Below, one piece after another: positions 36,978 to 47,724 of a stretch of 64,000 nt of DNA. The position numbers were made by a program, and so were the translations under genes. Source of the DNA: JAFDZV01 sp035549015 (lineage in GTDB: Bacteria > Bacteroidota > Ignavibacteria > OLB7); assembly GCA_035549015.1 (NCBI GenBank), contig DASZRW010000010.1, positions 45,865 through 109,864 of the forward strand. The letters are read 5' to 3'. Below the pieces are notes generated by a model. That model was not told the origin of the DNA. It ran no database searches and saw nothing but the letters and a program-made list of their open reading frames with translations. Each line of letters starts with the position of its first letter. The first letter of the stretch is position 1.

Positions 36978-39900
36978 ATGGCAAACGATCCGCAAGGGCA
37001 ACTGCAGCAGTTCGCCGACGCACTGCGCCGCGATTCGAACCCCGGGCCGGTAACGCTCAATGCCGCCTACATTCAGGCGAACGGGCCAACGCCTCCGCCC
37101 GGACTCGATGCCGCGCTCACCGCAGCCTTCCGCATCCCCGCGGCCGCGGGCGGCCTGGCCGTGAGTTTCTCGGCCGGTGACGTGGGGCCCATAACCGACC
37201 TCAGCTTCACGGTGACGAATGCCACGCTGGCGCAGGACTTCCTTGGGCTTACCCAGGGGCAGACCGGTGTGAAGCTTACGTTCTCGCTCCCCGGCGATGT
37301 GCTGCAGGTGCAGGTGGAGGCCGCGATGCTGAACGACTGGACGTTCAGCACCTTCTTCACCTACATGACCGGCTGGCCGTTCACCCTGCTGGTGCTGAAC
37401 AATCCAACGTTCGTCTTCACCACGGTGGAGCAGGACTACCAGTGGAGCGGCACCACGATCCATATCCTGGAAGGGCAGAACTTCACATCGGTGCTCAACG
37501 TGCCGCAGCAGTTCCAGCCGATCTTCGCGCTGGTGCAGGGGCTGGGTGCTGTTCCCGCCACGCTTCCGTTCTTCGGTCCGATCACGCTGGACAAGGCGGA
37601 CAACGAGAAGATCCTCTATCCGGATATGGACCTGAAGGGGGTGATCAACAACAACTCCATCACCGTCTACTTCCTGAAGGCCTACGCCCCAAGCATCGGC
37701 TTCCAGATCGCGACCGTGTACGAGCCGGTTGATCCGGAGGAGCTGGTCTACAACGCGGACGGGACGCTGAGCGACGAGGAGGAGGAGCCGATGCAGACGC
37801 CCGCGCTCTTCTTCGGCGCCAAGTTCGACATCTCGCTCGATGTGCCGGCCGGCCAGATCACCGGCGACCAGGCAACGCTCACGCTAGCGCTGCAGTCGCA
37901 GCTGCTGCAGAGCGGGCGGCAGTACAACTTCGCCATCATCGTGGATCCCGTGAGCGACGTGCGCCTGACGCCGATGACGGTCGCCAGCATGCTCATGGGG
38001 GGGAACTCGTTCTTCCAGTATGTGCCGCCGCCGCTTCAGGCCTTCCTTACCACCATCGGGCTGGAGGGGCTCTCGCTCAGCGGCCCGCTGCTCCCATCGC
38101 CCGGCGTCACCTCGGTCGGAGTCTCTCTGGGAAGCAAGGCCGGGCAGCCGCTCACGCTCTTCGGTGATCCTACCAACGGCGCGATCTTCACAATCACCTC
38201 CATCGTTCTCGACTGGACCATTCTCAACCCGCTCGTCCCGGCGAAGCTGCAGAACCTGGTGAGCTTCACCACCACGTTCACGCTCTTCCCGGATGTGTTC
38301 CAGCAGGCCGATTGCAAGACCAACGGCGGCGAGTTCATGGTCTCCATCGATCAGGACTTCAACATCGAGGCGGCCTTCGCCGGATGCGTCTCGATGGACA
38401 CGCTCCTCCGGAAGGTGACCAAGGGGGCGATCGGCATGCCGGCCGGCATATCGATCTCCTTCTCCGATGTGTTGCTGAGCATCAATCCGAGCGCGAAGAG
38501 TTATTCCTTCGGCTTCACGTTCGATGCAACGCTGGACTTCATCACGTGGGATGGCAAGCCGCTGATCCAGTTCCAGGGGATGGAGTTCAAGCTTGCGGCG
38601 AGCACACCGACCAATCCGCCGAAGGGCTCGACCGGCACCACGGTGTATCGCGGCTCGATATCCGGCGTGGTTGGCGTTGGGCCGATCGTGGTGAACACGC
38701 TCGTGGAGTACGATGGAACCAAGACGCCGAGCGTGTGGACGCTTCAGACGTCGCTCGCAGAGCCGCTGAGCCTGACCGATCTGGTGAATCAGTTCTTCAA
38801 GTTCATCACCGGCGACTATCAGTTCCCGAGCTTCCTGCCGGGCGACCTCGTGGTGGAGAGCTTCAGCGTGGATGCCACCATCCCGACCGCGAGCGGCCCT
38901 CCCCCGCAGAGCCTTTCAGCGCCGCGGGTTCCGGGCACCGCCATTGCGGTTGCCGATGCGAACAAGCCCACCTACAAGGTTGCCGGCGTTGTGACCTGGA
39001 AGTACGATGGCCTTCCCGGCCTGCCGATCGAGACGAAGGCGGAGATCGGGCTTGCCTACGACGGCAACAAGCCGGGGCAGGAGTTCTCCGGCTCGGTGAT
39101 CGGCACCATCGTTCTCACGTTCCCGTATCTCTCCTCCACGGTGCGGCTGGAGCTGATGGTGGGATACCGCTTCGGCCCGGCCACCGACGACGCGAAGGAA
39201 CTCGGCATCTCGATGGAGGAACTGGCGAAGTCACTCGGAGACTCCGCGCATCTCCTCTCGGAGGCGGAGGTGCCCACGAGCCAGGTGCTCTGGATTCAGT
39301 GGATGGGGATCCGTTCCACATACGACATCACCAATCAGACCGTCACCTTCACGCTCAACGGCTGGACGGTGGGGAGCCTGATTCAGTCGCTGGTGCGGTT
39401 GATCGGCGATCCCTACTTCACGCTCGACTCGCCGTGGGATCTGCTCAACAAGATTCCGCTGGACGGCCTCTCGCTCACCTACGACATGAAGCCGAACGTG
39501 GCGAACCGCGTGACGGCGAAGTACTCGCTTCCCTCGCCGATCGACTTCGGCTTCATGAAGATCAACGGTCTCAAGTTCCAGCTGGTGGAGGGGAAGGTGA
39601 CGATTGCGATCGACGGCACGATCAGCGTGCCGGGGATGCAGAACTCGCCGCTCTTCAAGCCGGACGGTCCCGGCCAGGACGTTCAGAACATGCCGAACGT
39701 GCCGGGGCAGGGGAACGAGCTCTTCGATCTGCGCCTGCTGGCGCTCGGGCAGCGCGTGGGGATCGTCGGCTCCTCCACGTTCGATTCCACGCAGGCCGTG
39801 ATCAAGGCGCTGGAGAAGGTCCCCTCCACGAACACGCAGTCCAACCCGGTGAACCCCACCAGCCTGGAGCCGGGGCAGCCCTACTATCTGGCCAGCAACA

Positions 39901-42900
39901 ACTGGCTGATCGCCGCGGACTTCGGCATCCTTCGTGTCGGCACGATCTACACGTTCGACTGCATGATCGTGTTCAACGATCCCAACCTCTACGGCCTGCG
40001 CCTCGAGTGCAACGGCGAGAAGGCGAAGGTGTTCGCCGGGCTGGTGATCGACATCCTCTACAAGAAGATCACGGACGACATCGGGCTTTATCAGATCGAC
40101 TTCAGCTTCCCGAGCGTGCTCCGGAATCTGAACTTCGGTGCGTTCTCCATCGTGCTTCCGAGCATCCGCATTCAGATCTACACCAACGGCGACTTCTTCT
40201 TCGACTTCGGCTTCCCGTACAACCTGGACTTCTCCCGGTCGTTCACGGTGATGGCCATCGTCTACGGCGTTCCGGTGCTGGGTTCGGCCGGCTTCTACTT
40301 CGGCAAGCTCAGCAACGCAACGGCCACCGGGCTTCCGCCGACAACGAAGGGAACGTTCGATCCGGTGATCGTGTTCGGCTTCGGCGCACAGCTTGGCGTT
40401 GGATACTACTTCGAGAAGGGGCCGCTGAAGGCCGGGTTCTCCATCACGATCTTCGGCATCATCGAGGGGATGTTCGCCGCCTGGCATCCGTACGATGCCA
40501 GCGGCACGCCGGCCAACAACGGCGAGGTGCAGGGGAACTACTACTTCAAGCTGAAGGGATCGTTCGGCATCATCGGCAAGCTGTACGGCTCGGTGGACTT
40601 CGCCATCATCAAGGCCGATGTGGAACTGATCGTGCAGGTTGTCGCGCAGGTGAGCTACGAATCGTTCCGCAAGATTCCGCTCTCGCTCTCGGCGCACGTC
40701 TCGGTGAAGGTCTCGCTGAAGATCAACCTGGGCCTCTTCTCCTTCACGATCAGCTTCTCGTTCGCGATCACGATCACGGCGGAACTCACGATCGGCAGCG
40801 ACGGCGTGGCGCCGTGGGACGGCGGTTCCACGAAGTCGCTCCGCTCGCGCCGCATGCGGAGCCTGCCGCCGCTCTCGGTGCGCCGGCGGCTGTTGGCCCA
40901 CACGCCGGCCACGCTCCGCTTCAAGCCCACGGTGCGCCTGGCGGCCGATGCCGCGCCCCCCACGCTCACGCTGGTGCCGGCGCCGCAGTTCAGCGTGATG
41001 GTGCCGAACGTGAACAGCACCAGCCTTGCCGATCAGCAGGGCGCGTTCATCTTCCTCTTCGCGATGGATGCCCCGACGGTGGATGGAAGCGGCAACACGG
41101 ACGGTTCGTCCTTCCAGTCGCTCTGCCAGTACCTGCTTCCGTGGGTGATCGACTCGCTGCTCCATCCGGAGGGGGAGGTCGCGATGCTGGACTCGGCGAG
41201 CGAGGTGGTGGTAACGAAGCTTCAGTTGCAGGAGATCATCGACGCGCTCGCCAACAACGAGAACCCGCCGCTCACCTACGCGAACATCATCCCCTTCCTC
41301 CAGAACACGTTCACCGTGAACGTGAAGCCGGGTGATACCGGTGTGAAGGCCGGCGCAACCGTCTTCCCGCCCTTCACGGGGCTCTCGTTCACGGTGCCGA
41401 AACAGAGCGGCACCGGAACAACCACGATTGCGCTCGGGAAGTATACGACGGTGACGGAGGCATACCGCGCGGAGATCGCGGCGATCTTCAGGCAGCTTGC
41501 CGCGCGCGTGGAGGATGAGAACGGCAGGGCGCCGAGGGCGGAGCGCATGCTGGATGAAACGCCGGAGCCGCTTGCGCAGTTCGTGTTCGAGGACTACTTC
41601 CTCCTGGTTGCACGCCAGCTGGTGCAGGCCTCCGTGGATGCCATGGACGATTACGCCTACGTGCTCCGGCCGAACGATTCGCTGACAACGATCCTGGCCT
41701 GGTTGAAGGAGCGGGGCAACGTGGATCTCCAGGGGAACGATCACATGATCGTGCAGGATATCGCCACGCCGAATCTCACGCACGCGCTCTCGGCCAACAA
41801 GCCTCTCAGCCTGGAAGGCCTTACCTACACGCTGCAGAAGGACAACAGCCTCACGACCGTCGCAGCGCGATACACCGATCCGGCGGCCAGCAACAAGCGC
41901 TGGCAGACGACGCCCGCATCGATCATCATCGCGAACGCCCTGTTCAGCACCATGATCGCGCCGGGCGTGGAGATCACGGTGACGGTGAAGACGAAGCCGG
42001 TGAAGTACGTTACCTTGCCGGGCGATTCGTTCCAGTCCATCGCCACCTCCGTCGGCCTGTCGCTCCAGGAGCTTGCGGACCAGAGCAGCCTGTACGGCAT
42101 GACGAATCTTCTGGTCCCCTCCGTGACGATCACGATCCCTTCGATCGCCTACACCACGGGTGCCGGCGACACGCTGCAGGGGATCATGACCACGTTCGGC
42201 ATGACGCTGGATGCGATCATCGACGTGCCGGCGAACCAGGCGGTGCCGGACTTCTTCGACGCAAACGCGAACGCCACCATTCAGATTGCCGATCTCAATT
42301 CGCTCTACGTCTCGGATCTCTGGTCCGTGATCGTGCGCGGCGATCAGGTTGCGCAGACGGCCGGCATGGCGGCGCGCTATCCGCTGCACGGCGTGCGGCT
42401 TCCGAACGACACGGGCCTCGGCCTTTCCCCGGACTTCCTCTATCCAACCGGCCAGCCGGACTACGGTCTCTACCAGCTCACCGGGCAGGAGTTCCCCACG
42501 CCGCCGCTCACCGGGGCCGCCTACGGCATCACGCTGGACAAGGACACCACGCTCTCCTGGCTGGAGTTCAACGGCAGCAAGACAACGCTCACGCTTCCGA
42601 TCGATCTGACGAAGCAGGCGGGCGATCTGAAGGTGGTGCTGGACTACGCGCGTGCCAACGGCTATCAGCCCAACCCCACGCTCGGCATTCAGCCGGACGT
42701 GAACGTGACGGCGAAGCGTACGTCCGCGCAGAACGTCTCCATGTGGTCTACCTCCGGCCAGGCGGAAGTGGCCGCGGTAACGGCCCCTGCAGGGCTGTAC
42801 GCCGCCGCGATGGAGGCCGCGGACTCCGGCCCGCAGATCCAGCCGATGGTGTGGCAGATGCCGGATACGCTGCTGCGGGAAGGGGAGGCACGCCAGGCCG

Positions 42901-45900
42901 CCCTTACCGGCGCCGGGATCTCCGCGATCGATTCGCAGAAGTATCTCACCGTGCTCGAGCCGCAGATCGGCACGACGGATCCGGCCACGCGCCTTACGCG
43001 GTTCGATCCGTTTATCAACTATGCATTCTCCACGCGCATCGACTTCCAGGTGAAGCGTCTCGCGCAGGCGGCGGACCTGGAGCCGCAGAACCCGTTCGCC
43101 AACAACGTGGTGCCCCCCAGCTCCGGCAATGCCGGCGATCCTGCACAACTGCTTGCGCCGTACAACTACGAGCTGATAGGCCCGGGGCCGTCGGATGCGA
43201 TGCTGCTGCAGAGCCTGCTGACGGCGATGGACAGCATCGGGCAGGAGATCGTCTCCGGCCTGTTCATCCTCTACCCGGACAATCCCGCCGCGCCCACCGG
43301 CCTGGTAAGCCGTGCGAGCTCGGAGTTCCTGAGCTTCATCACGCAGACCAATCTCTCCACGACCACCAATCCGCCGGCGGCGCCGATGGCACTCTTCGCG
43401 GCCAGCGGAAGCCAGCCGCGCGGCATTGCGCAGTCGCCCGGTGAGTTCATCAAGCTGATGTGGGAGCTGAGCACGGTCCGTTCCGGCGGCTACTATCTCT
43501 ACTACGAGATGGTGGGGAGCGATGCCGGGCTGCCGGATAATCTGTTCGACAGCAGCGGCATTGCCACGCTGACGCTGGTGATATCGTACAACCGGGCGAA
43601 GGAGCCGGCCAACGGCTCCATGCTGACCAACTTCACGAACGCGTTCATCACCACCGATCCGATCGACCTGAATCGTGCGGTGGTGTCGCTGGAGTCCAGG
43701 TCGCACGCCTCCACGATCACCGGCCGCACGGGGAACGAGTCGCTGCAGGACCTCTCCGATATCTTCGGTGCAAACATCGGCACGCTGGTTGCATTGAACC
43801 CGACGCTGCCGATCGTAACCGGCACCGGCATCCCGATCTCCGGCGTGGTGCGGCAGGTGACGCCGCAGGACATCGCCGGCGGCGATGTGCTCACGGCCTT
43901 CGTGAAGCACTACAACGCGGGAGCCGCGGTGCCGATCACGGTGGCGCAGCTTACCGCGTACAACCCCGGCGTTCCGGTGGCGCTCTATTCGGTGTTCCGC
44001 TTCCCGCCGATCACCTACAACGTGAGCACGGCCGCAGGCGGGCCGGGCAATCTCTTCCCGGGGCTTTCGGACTACTACGGCCTCTCGCTGGATGCGCTCG
44101 CGAAGCTGGCGGCCCTCGTGCCGAAGATCTTCGCTGCGAACGCGACGATCAACACGGACTCCGAGGACTTCGATGCACAGCCGGCGCTCGGCATCGGCAA
44201 CGTGGCGGTGGAGCTTTCGCGTGTGAACCTGGGGGACCCGCCGGATCTGCCGCCGAACCCGACACAGCCGCAGAAGGATGCGTTCGCGCAGGCCTATCTC
44301 TTCTCGCTCTATCAGCTCCTTACCGCCGGCTTCTTCGGCAACGCGTTCTTCCGGAACAGCCCGCCGGGCCTCTCCTTCGGACCGCGCAAGTCCGTGCCGT
44401 CGTCGGAGGCCGCGCAGCTGCGCCGTCCGGAAACACGCCGCGCGTTGATGGCGGCGCAGGCGAACGATCCGTTCCTGTACGGGCAGGCGCTGGGATACAG
44501 CACGGCCTACGCGCTGGTGAACGCCGCGCCGGACAACACCGGCACGCCGAGCCTGCCGCAGCGGAGCGCCAACCCGTACATCGCCGTGGGCTCGCTCTCG
44601 CAGATCAATCTGGGATGGGTGGACGTGTTCGGCAATCGCACGGTAACGCCCTTCTCCGCGCCGCCGGCCGGCTACACCGGGCCGTTGAACAATCCGTTCT
44701 CCGCGGTGGACTACGTGGACCGGTTGATCAGCGTGGACAAGTGGCCCAACGTGCGCACCTACTACACGTATGGCGGAACGCCGGGCAGCCCGCAGTTCCA
44801 GTTGACGATGCAGTTGAACACCGCGGCCTACGAGCCCACGTCCGGCGATACGAAGCCGTGCCAGAACCCGCCCGGCAACGACATGCCGCAGTGGCAGCAG
44901 GGAGCGGTGAACGATCTGGAGGCGTTCACGCGGGTCTACTACCAGCTCAATCAGAACTACGACTCGCTCGGCATTCCCGGGCTCACCGGCAACGCCGTCT
45001 CCATGTGGCTGCGCAACAGCATCCTCACGGCTCCGGATGGTGAGCTTTCCGCCGCGAACCAGGCGGCCGTGCGCACGTTCGTTTCGCAGTGTGTGCAGTA
45101 TGTGTACAACCGCGCGCATTGCTCCGCCGGCGGAACGCAGCCAACGCTTACGCTGACTGTGGATGTCCCGATCGCATCGGTCTCCGCACAGAATATCCTC
45201 CAGATGGATGCGGCAATCATGCTTCGCCGCAAGCCGGAGCTGTGCGATCCCGCGCTCCGCGTGCTTCCGGACGGGCTGGAGGTCGTGTCCGGCGTGCGGC
45301 CGCTGATGGACGCTCCGGCACAGGCTCCCGTGATACCTCCGGTCACCGACGGCAACGAGACGGTGCCGCCGCCGCAGGATCTCTCCGCCTTCGCGGCCGC
45401 CGTGGAGAAGGTGTTCATCACCTCGGACTGGCAGTTCCGTGTCGGCACCGGCGCGGCGATGCCAGACCAGCCGCGTACAACATCCTCCGTTACCGTGTGG
45501 GCTGTGCGCATGGGGCGGAAGCCGGGCGCCGGGCTCACGTATACGATCGGCTCCACGCCCAGCTACTACGCGCCGATGCCGGTGGCAACCGAACTCCGCA
45601 CGGACGCGCTGCAACTGAACCAGTACAGCACCGGCAAGCCGTATCCGGATGGAAAGACGCCAACGATCACGTTCACCGGCGTGGACATGAACGTGTGGTC
45701 CAACTCCGCACTGACCGCGATCGACACGTTCCTCTCGCCGACGTTCGCATCCCCCGCGTTCATCCTGGACAACCTGCTCTTCACCGATCCGGAGAAGGAC
45801 GGCTACGTAACCAGGATTCTGAAGGCGAAGAGGAAGCTTGCCGATGCGATCGCATCCACGGTGAGCCCGATTCTGGTGACGAGCGCATCGGATTCCGATA

Positions 45901-47681
45901 CGAAGAAGGCCGCGCAGGAGGAGATGCGGCAGGCATTGCTGAACCGCCTGAGCAATGCGTATCTGGTGACGGCCGTGACGGTGTTGCCGGTAACCAATGC
46001 CAGCACCAACCAGCCGGACACGCCCGGGAACGTGGCATCGCCGCGCTTCTTCGGGCAGCCGCAGGGCTCCACGCCGAAGGGCCTGCTGGAATCCGGCGCC
46101 CTCGGCTCGGAGCAGAACTACTCGATCTCCAGCGGCAAGGTTCCGCTCACACCGGCCGGAGGAAGCGGCGACACGAGGCTCGCATTCCTCTTCTCCTCCA
46201 AGAACGTGACCCGGCAGCCGTACGTGACGCTGGATCTCTCGTATGCGATGACGCATCTGGAGTTCAACATCCGCCACGTGCCGGGGATCGATGACTACGA
46301 GCAGAGCTCCTGGATCACGTTCGTGAACGGGCCGTTCATGTCGCCGATCGAGAACGGAGCCGAGATCCCGGTTGTGCTCCGCGCGCTGCCGACACCTCCC
46401 ACGGTGACGACGCAGACGGCAACGGCGCAGAACACCACGCTGCTCGGGCAGGCGATGCTGCTGGAGGGAGCAAGCTCGCCGAGCGACCTCGCCGTCTGGG
46501 ACTACGGCTTCAGCTACGTCTATCTGGGGAGTGCCCAGGACTCCGTACGCACAACGGTGGAGTTCAACCTGACGCCGTCGATGCGGAAGGCGCTCTTCGC
46601 GGACCCGTCGGCGGACCTCTTCGCCGCGCTTGCGCAGTTCGTCACGGTCTATCCGGCGATCGAGGAGGACATGATCACCTATCTCCGCGTGGTGAATGCC
46701 AACAGCAAGCCTGCGGACGTGACCAATGCGGAGTATGCGGTTCAGGCGTTCACGGCGATAACCGAAGGGGTGGCCGATGCCTACAAGGCATGGGCCGATT
46801 CCAAGACCGCCCTCGCGATGCCCGCGATCCCGCAGCAGGTGACCTTCGTGTTCGATATCGTTCTCTCCGACGACAACGGCGAGGCCCGCATCGACATCTT
46901 CAAGGTCTCGCTCCAGCCGGATGGAGTGAACGTGCCGGTGCCGGTGGTTATCGTGGAGCCGGACAAGTATCAGTGGGAGGTTGCTCCGGATCCGCCTCCG
47001 GGAGCGCTTGTCTCCTATCGCTACAAGCTGAAGGCTTCCGGCAATGAGGACAGCTATCTCCCGTACGAGGACGCGCTCTCCATCCCCCAGCGGGCGGTTG
47101 CGCTCCCGGGGCTGAATCTCTTCCAGTTCCAGAACGGCTGGTCTGGCGTGCAGGTGGTGCGGAATCAGTTCCTGGTGCCCGGCGTGGCAACCACGGATAC
47201 GTTCCGCTTCAGCACTCCGCTGGTGCAGTTCTCCGATCCGATTGTGCCGCTGCTGGAGTACGACTCCTACAACCTGGGGACGGTTCCGCCCACGGCTCAG
47301 ACGTTGGAAGGATATCTCGATGCGTTCTTCGAGTCGCTGTTCAGTGGTGCCGTGGGGCAGCAGGTGGCGGCGAAGATGACATCGGCGTTCTCCTACCTGC
47401 TCATTCCATCGTTGCCGCTCACGCCGCGCACGCTGGTGCCGGTAAGCCTGCTTCCGCCAACGATGACGACCCCGGAAGCCGGAAGGCCGCCGGCGTTCGT
47501 GGCACCGTTTGCCGCGAGCGTCACAACCTGGATGAAGGACAATCAGCCGGTGCTGAACGGGACGTCGCAGGTGAACATGCAGCTCACCGTGTTCGCCGCA
47601 TTGACGGCCGATCCGAATCAGCAGCAGCCGCTGCTCACGATTCGCGATCTCTACATCGATGCGAACAGCGTGAAGCCGTGA
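36978..47681 (+). CDS. Giant 3,567-residue protein with LysM-like modules (operon gene 7)
   Basis: Largest gene of the window, 10.7 kb without a break, starting at an ATG after AGGGAG. No signal peptide. Residues ~1-1280 are long amphipathic beta-structure; ~1040-1280 (FDFGFPYNLDFSRSFTVM; FSFTISFSFAITITAELTIG) look like repetitive strands lining a hydrophobic surface. A basic, Pro-containing linker (~1285-1325, LRSRRMRSLPPLSVRRRLL) follows. Six LysM-like units occur near 1560, 1615, 1675, 1725, 2245 and 2345, e.g. YVTLPGDSFQSIATSVGLSL and YTTGAGDTLQGIMTTFGMTL; the first four are in tandem. The C-terminal ~1,100 residues are again unclassified. LysM binds N-acetylglucosamine polymers (peptidoglycan, chitin) in known families. 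A scaffold or delivery role is inferred only from size and context. Confidence 0.8.
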   Translation: MANDPQGQLQQFADALRRDSNPGPVTLNAAYIQANGPTPPPGLDAALTAAFRIPAAAGGLAVSFSAGDVGPITDLSFTVTNATLAQDFLGLTQGQTGVKLTFSLPGDVLQVQVEAAMLNDWTFSTFFTYMTGWPFTLLVLNNPTFVFTTVEQDYQWSGTTIHILEGQNFTSVLNVPQQFQPIFALVQGLGAVPATLPFFGPITLDKADNEKILYPDMDLKGVINNNSITVYFLKAYAPSIGFQIATVYEPVDPEELVYNADGTLSDEEEEPMQTPALFFGAKFDISLDVPAGQITGDQATLTLALQSQLLQSGRQYNFAIIVDPVSDVRLTPMTVASMLMGGNSFFQYVPPPLQAFLTTIGLEGLSLSGPLLPSPGVTSVGVSLGSKAGQPLTLFGDPTNGAIFTITSIVLDWTILNPLVPAKLQNLVSFTTTFTLFPDVFQQADCKTNGGEFMVSIDQDFNIEAAFAGCVSMDTLLRKVTKGAIGMPAGISISFSDVLLSINPSAKSYSFGFTFDATLDFITWDGKPLIQFQGMEFKLAASTPTNPPKGSTGTTVYRGSISGVVGVGPIVVNTLVEYDGTKTPSVWTLQTSLAEPLSLTDLVNQFFKFITGDYQFPSFLPGDLVVESFSVDATIPTASGPPPQSLSAPRVPGTAIAVADANKPTYKVAGVVTWKYDGLPGLPIETKAEIGLAYDGNKPGQEFSGSVIGTIVLTFPYLSSTVRLELMVGYRFGPATDDAKELGISMEELAKSLGDSAHLLSEAEVPTSQVLWIQWMGIRSTYDITNQTVTFTLNGWTVGSLIQSLVRLIGDPYFTLDSPWDLLNKIPLDGLSLTYDMKPNVANRVTAKYSLPSPIDFGFMKINGLKFQLVEGKVTIAIDGTISVPGMQNSPLFKPDGPGQDVQNMPNVPGQGNELFDLRLLALGQRVGIVGSSTFDSTQAVIKALEKVPSTNTQSNPVNPTSLEPGQPYYLASNNWLIAADFGILRVGTIYTFDCMIVFNDPNLYGLRLECNGEKAKVFAGLVIDILYKKITDDIGLYQIDFSFPSVLRNLNFGAFSIVLPSIRIQIYTNGDFFFDFGFPYNLDFSRSFTVMAIVYGVPVLGSAGFYFGKLSNATATGLPPTTKGTFDPVIVFGFGAQLGVGYYFEKGPLKAGFSITIFGIIEGMFAAWHPYDASGTPANNGEVQGNYYFKLKGSFGIIGKLYGSVDFAIIKADVELIVQVVAQVSYESFRKIPLSLSAHVSVKVSLKINLGLFSFTISFSFAITITAELTIGSDGVAPWDGGSTKSLRSRRMRSLPPLSVRRRLLAHTPATLRFKPTVRLAADAAPPTLTLVPAPQFSVMVPNVNSTSLADQQGAFIFLFAMDAPTVDGSGNTDGSSFQSLCQYLLPWVIDSLLHPEGEVAMLDSASEVVVTKLQLQEIIDALANNENPPLTYANIIPFLQNTFTVNVKPGDTGVKAGATVFPPFTGLSFTVPKQSGTGTTTIALGKYTTVTEAYRAEIAAIFRQLAARVEDENGRAPRAERMLDETPEPLAQFVFEDYFLLVARQLVQASVDAMDDYAYVLRPNDSLTTILAWLKERGNVDLQGNDHMIVQDIATPNLTHALSANKPLSLEGLTYTLQKDNSLTTVAARYTDPAASNKRWQTTPASIIIANALFSTMIAPGVEITVTVKTKPVKYVTLPGDSFQSIATSVGLSLQELADQSSLYGMTNLLVPSVTITIPSIAYTTGAGDTLQGIMTTFGMTLDAIIDVPANQAVPDFFDANANATIQIADLNSLYVSDLWSVIVRGDQVAQTAGMAARYPLHGVRLPNDTGLGLSPDFLYPTGQPDYGLYQLTGQEFPTPPLTGAAYGITLDKDTTLSWLEFNGSKTTLTLPIDLTKQAGDLKVVLDYARANGYQPNPTLGIQPDVNVTAKRTSAQNVSMWSTSGQAEVAAVTAPAGLYAAAMEAADSGPQIQPMVWQMPDTLLREGEARQAALTGAGISAIDSQKYLTVLEPQIGTTDPATRLTRFDPFINYAFSTRIDFQVKRLAQAADLEPQNPFANNVVPPSSGNAGDPAQLLAPYNYELIGPGPSDAMLLQSLLTAMDSIGQEIVSGLFILYPDNPAAPTGLVSRASSEFLSFITQTNLSTTTNPPAAPMALFAASGSQPRGIAQSPGEFIKLMWELSTVRSGGYYLYYEMVGSDAGLPDNLFDSSGIATLTLVISYNRAKEPANGSMLTNFTNAFITTDPIDLNRAVVSLESRSHASTITGRTGNESLQDLSDIFGANIGTLVALNPTLPIVTGTGIPISGVVRQVTPQDIAGGDVLTAFVKHYNAGAAVPITVAQLTAYNPGVPVALYSVFRFPPITYNVSTAAGGPGNLFPGLSDYYGLSLDALAKLAALVPKIFAANATINTDSEDFDAQPALGIGNVAVELSRVNLGDPPDLPPNPTQPQKDAFAQAYLFSLYQLLTAGFFGNAFFRNSPPGLSFGPRKSVPSSEAAQLRRPETRRALMAAQANDPFLYGQALGYSTAYALVNAAPDNTGTPSLPQRSANPYIAVGSLSQINLGWVDVFGNRTVTPFSAPPAGYTGPLNNPFSAVDYVDRLISVDKWPNVRTYYTYGGTPGSPQFQLTMQLNTAAYEPTSGDTKPCQNPPGNDMPQWQQGAVNDLEAFTRVYYQLNQNYDSLGIPGLTGNAVSMWLRNSILTAPDGELSAANQAAVRTFVSQCVQYVYNRAHCSAGGTQPTLTLTVDVPIASVSAQNILQMDAAIMLRRKPELCDPALRVLPDGLEVVSGVRPLMDAPAQAPVIPPVTDGNETVPPPQDLSAFAAAVEKVFITSDWQFRVGTGAAMPDQPRTTSSVTVWAVRMGRKPGAGLTYTIGSTPSYYAPMPVATELRTDALQLNQYSTGKPYPDGKTPTITFTGVDMNVWSNSALTAIDTFLSPTFASPAFILDNLLFTDPEKDGYVTRILKAKRKLADAIASTVSPILVTSASDSDTKKAAQEEMRQALLNRLSNAYLVTAVTVLPVTNASTNQPDTPGNVASPRFFGQPQGSTPKGLLESGALGSEQNYSISSGKVPLTPAGGSGDTRLAFLFSSKNVTRQPYVTLDLSYAMTHLEFNIRHVPGIDDYEQSSWITFVNGPFMSPIENGAEIPVVLRALPTPPTVTTQTATAQNTTLLGQAMLLEGASSPSDLAVWDYGFSYVYLGSAQDSVRTTVEFNLTPSMRKALFADPSADLFAALAQFVTVYPAIEEDMITYLRVVNANSKPADVTNAEYAVQAFTAITEGVADAYKAWADSKTALAMPAIPQQVTFVFDIVLSDDNGEARIDIFKVSLQPDGVNVPVPVVIVEPDKYQWEVAPDPPPGALVSYRYKLKASGNEDSYLPYEDALSIPQRAVALPGLNLFQFQNGWSGVQVVRNQFLVPGVATTDTFRFSTPLVQFSDPIVPLLEYDSYNLGTVPPTAQTLEGYLDAFFESLFSGAVGQQVAAKMTSAFSYLLIPSLPLTPRTLVPVSLLPPTMTTPEAGRPPAFVAPFAASVTTWMKDNQPVLNGTSQVNMQLTVFAALTADPNQQQPLLTIRDLYIDANSVKP

Positions 47682-47724
47682 TGCGCGGCGCGGTCCCGTT
47701 CAACCAGTAATTCCGGAGGATGCG

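Noticed and set aside
38312..41335. 1,007-codon + strand open frame inside the giant gene
   Set aside because: Lies wholly within the giant gene in another frame, with Arg/Gly/His-rich low-complexity product and no plausible start context.
39231..46277. 2,348-codon open frame on the minus strand, opposite the giant gene
   Set aside because: High GC and the codon choice of the + strand gene remove stop codons from the opposite strand. Its product is Arg/His-rich with no family resemblance, while the + frame has a ribosome site, LysM-like units and normal composition.
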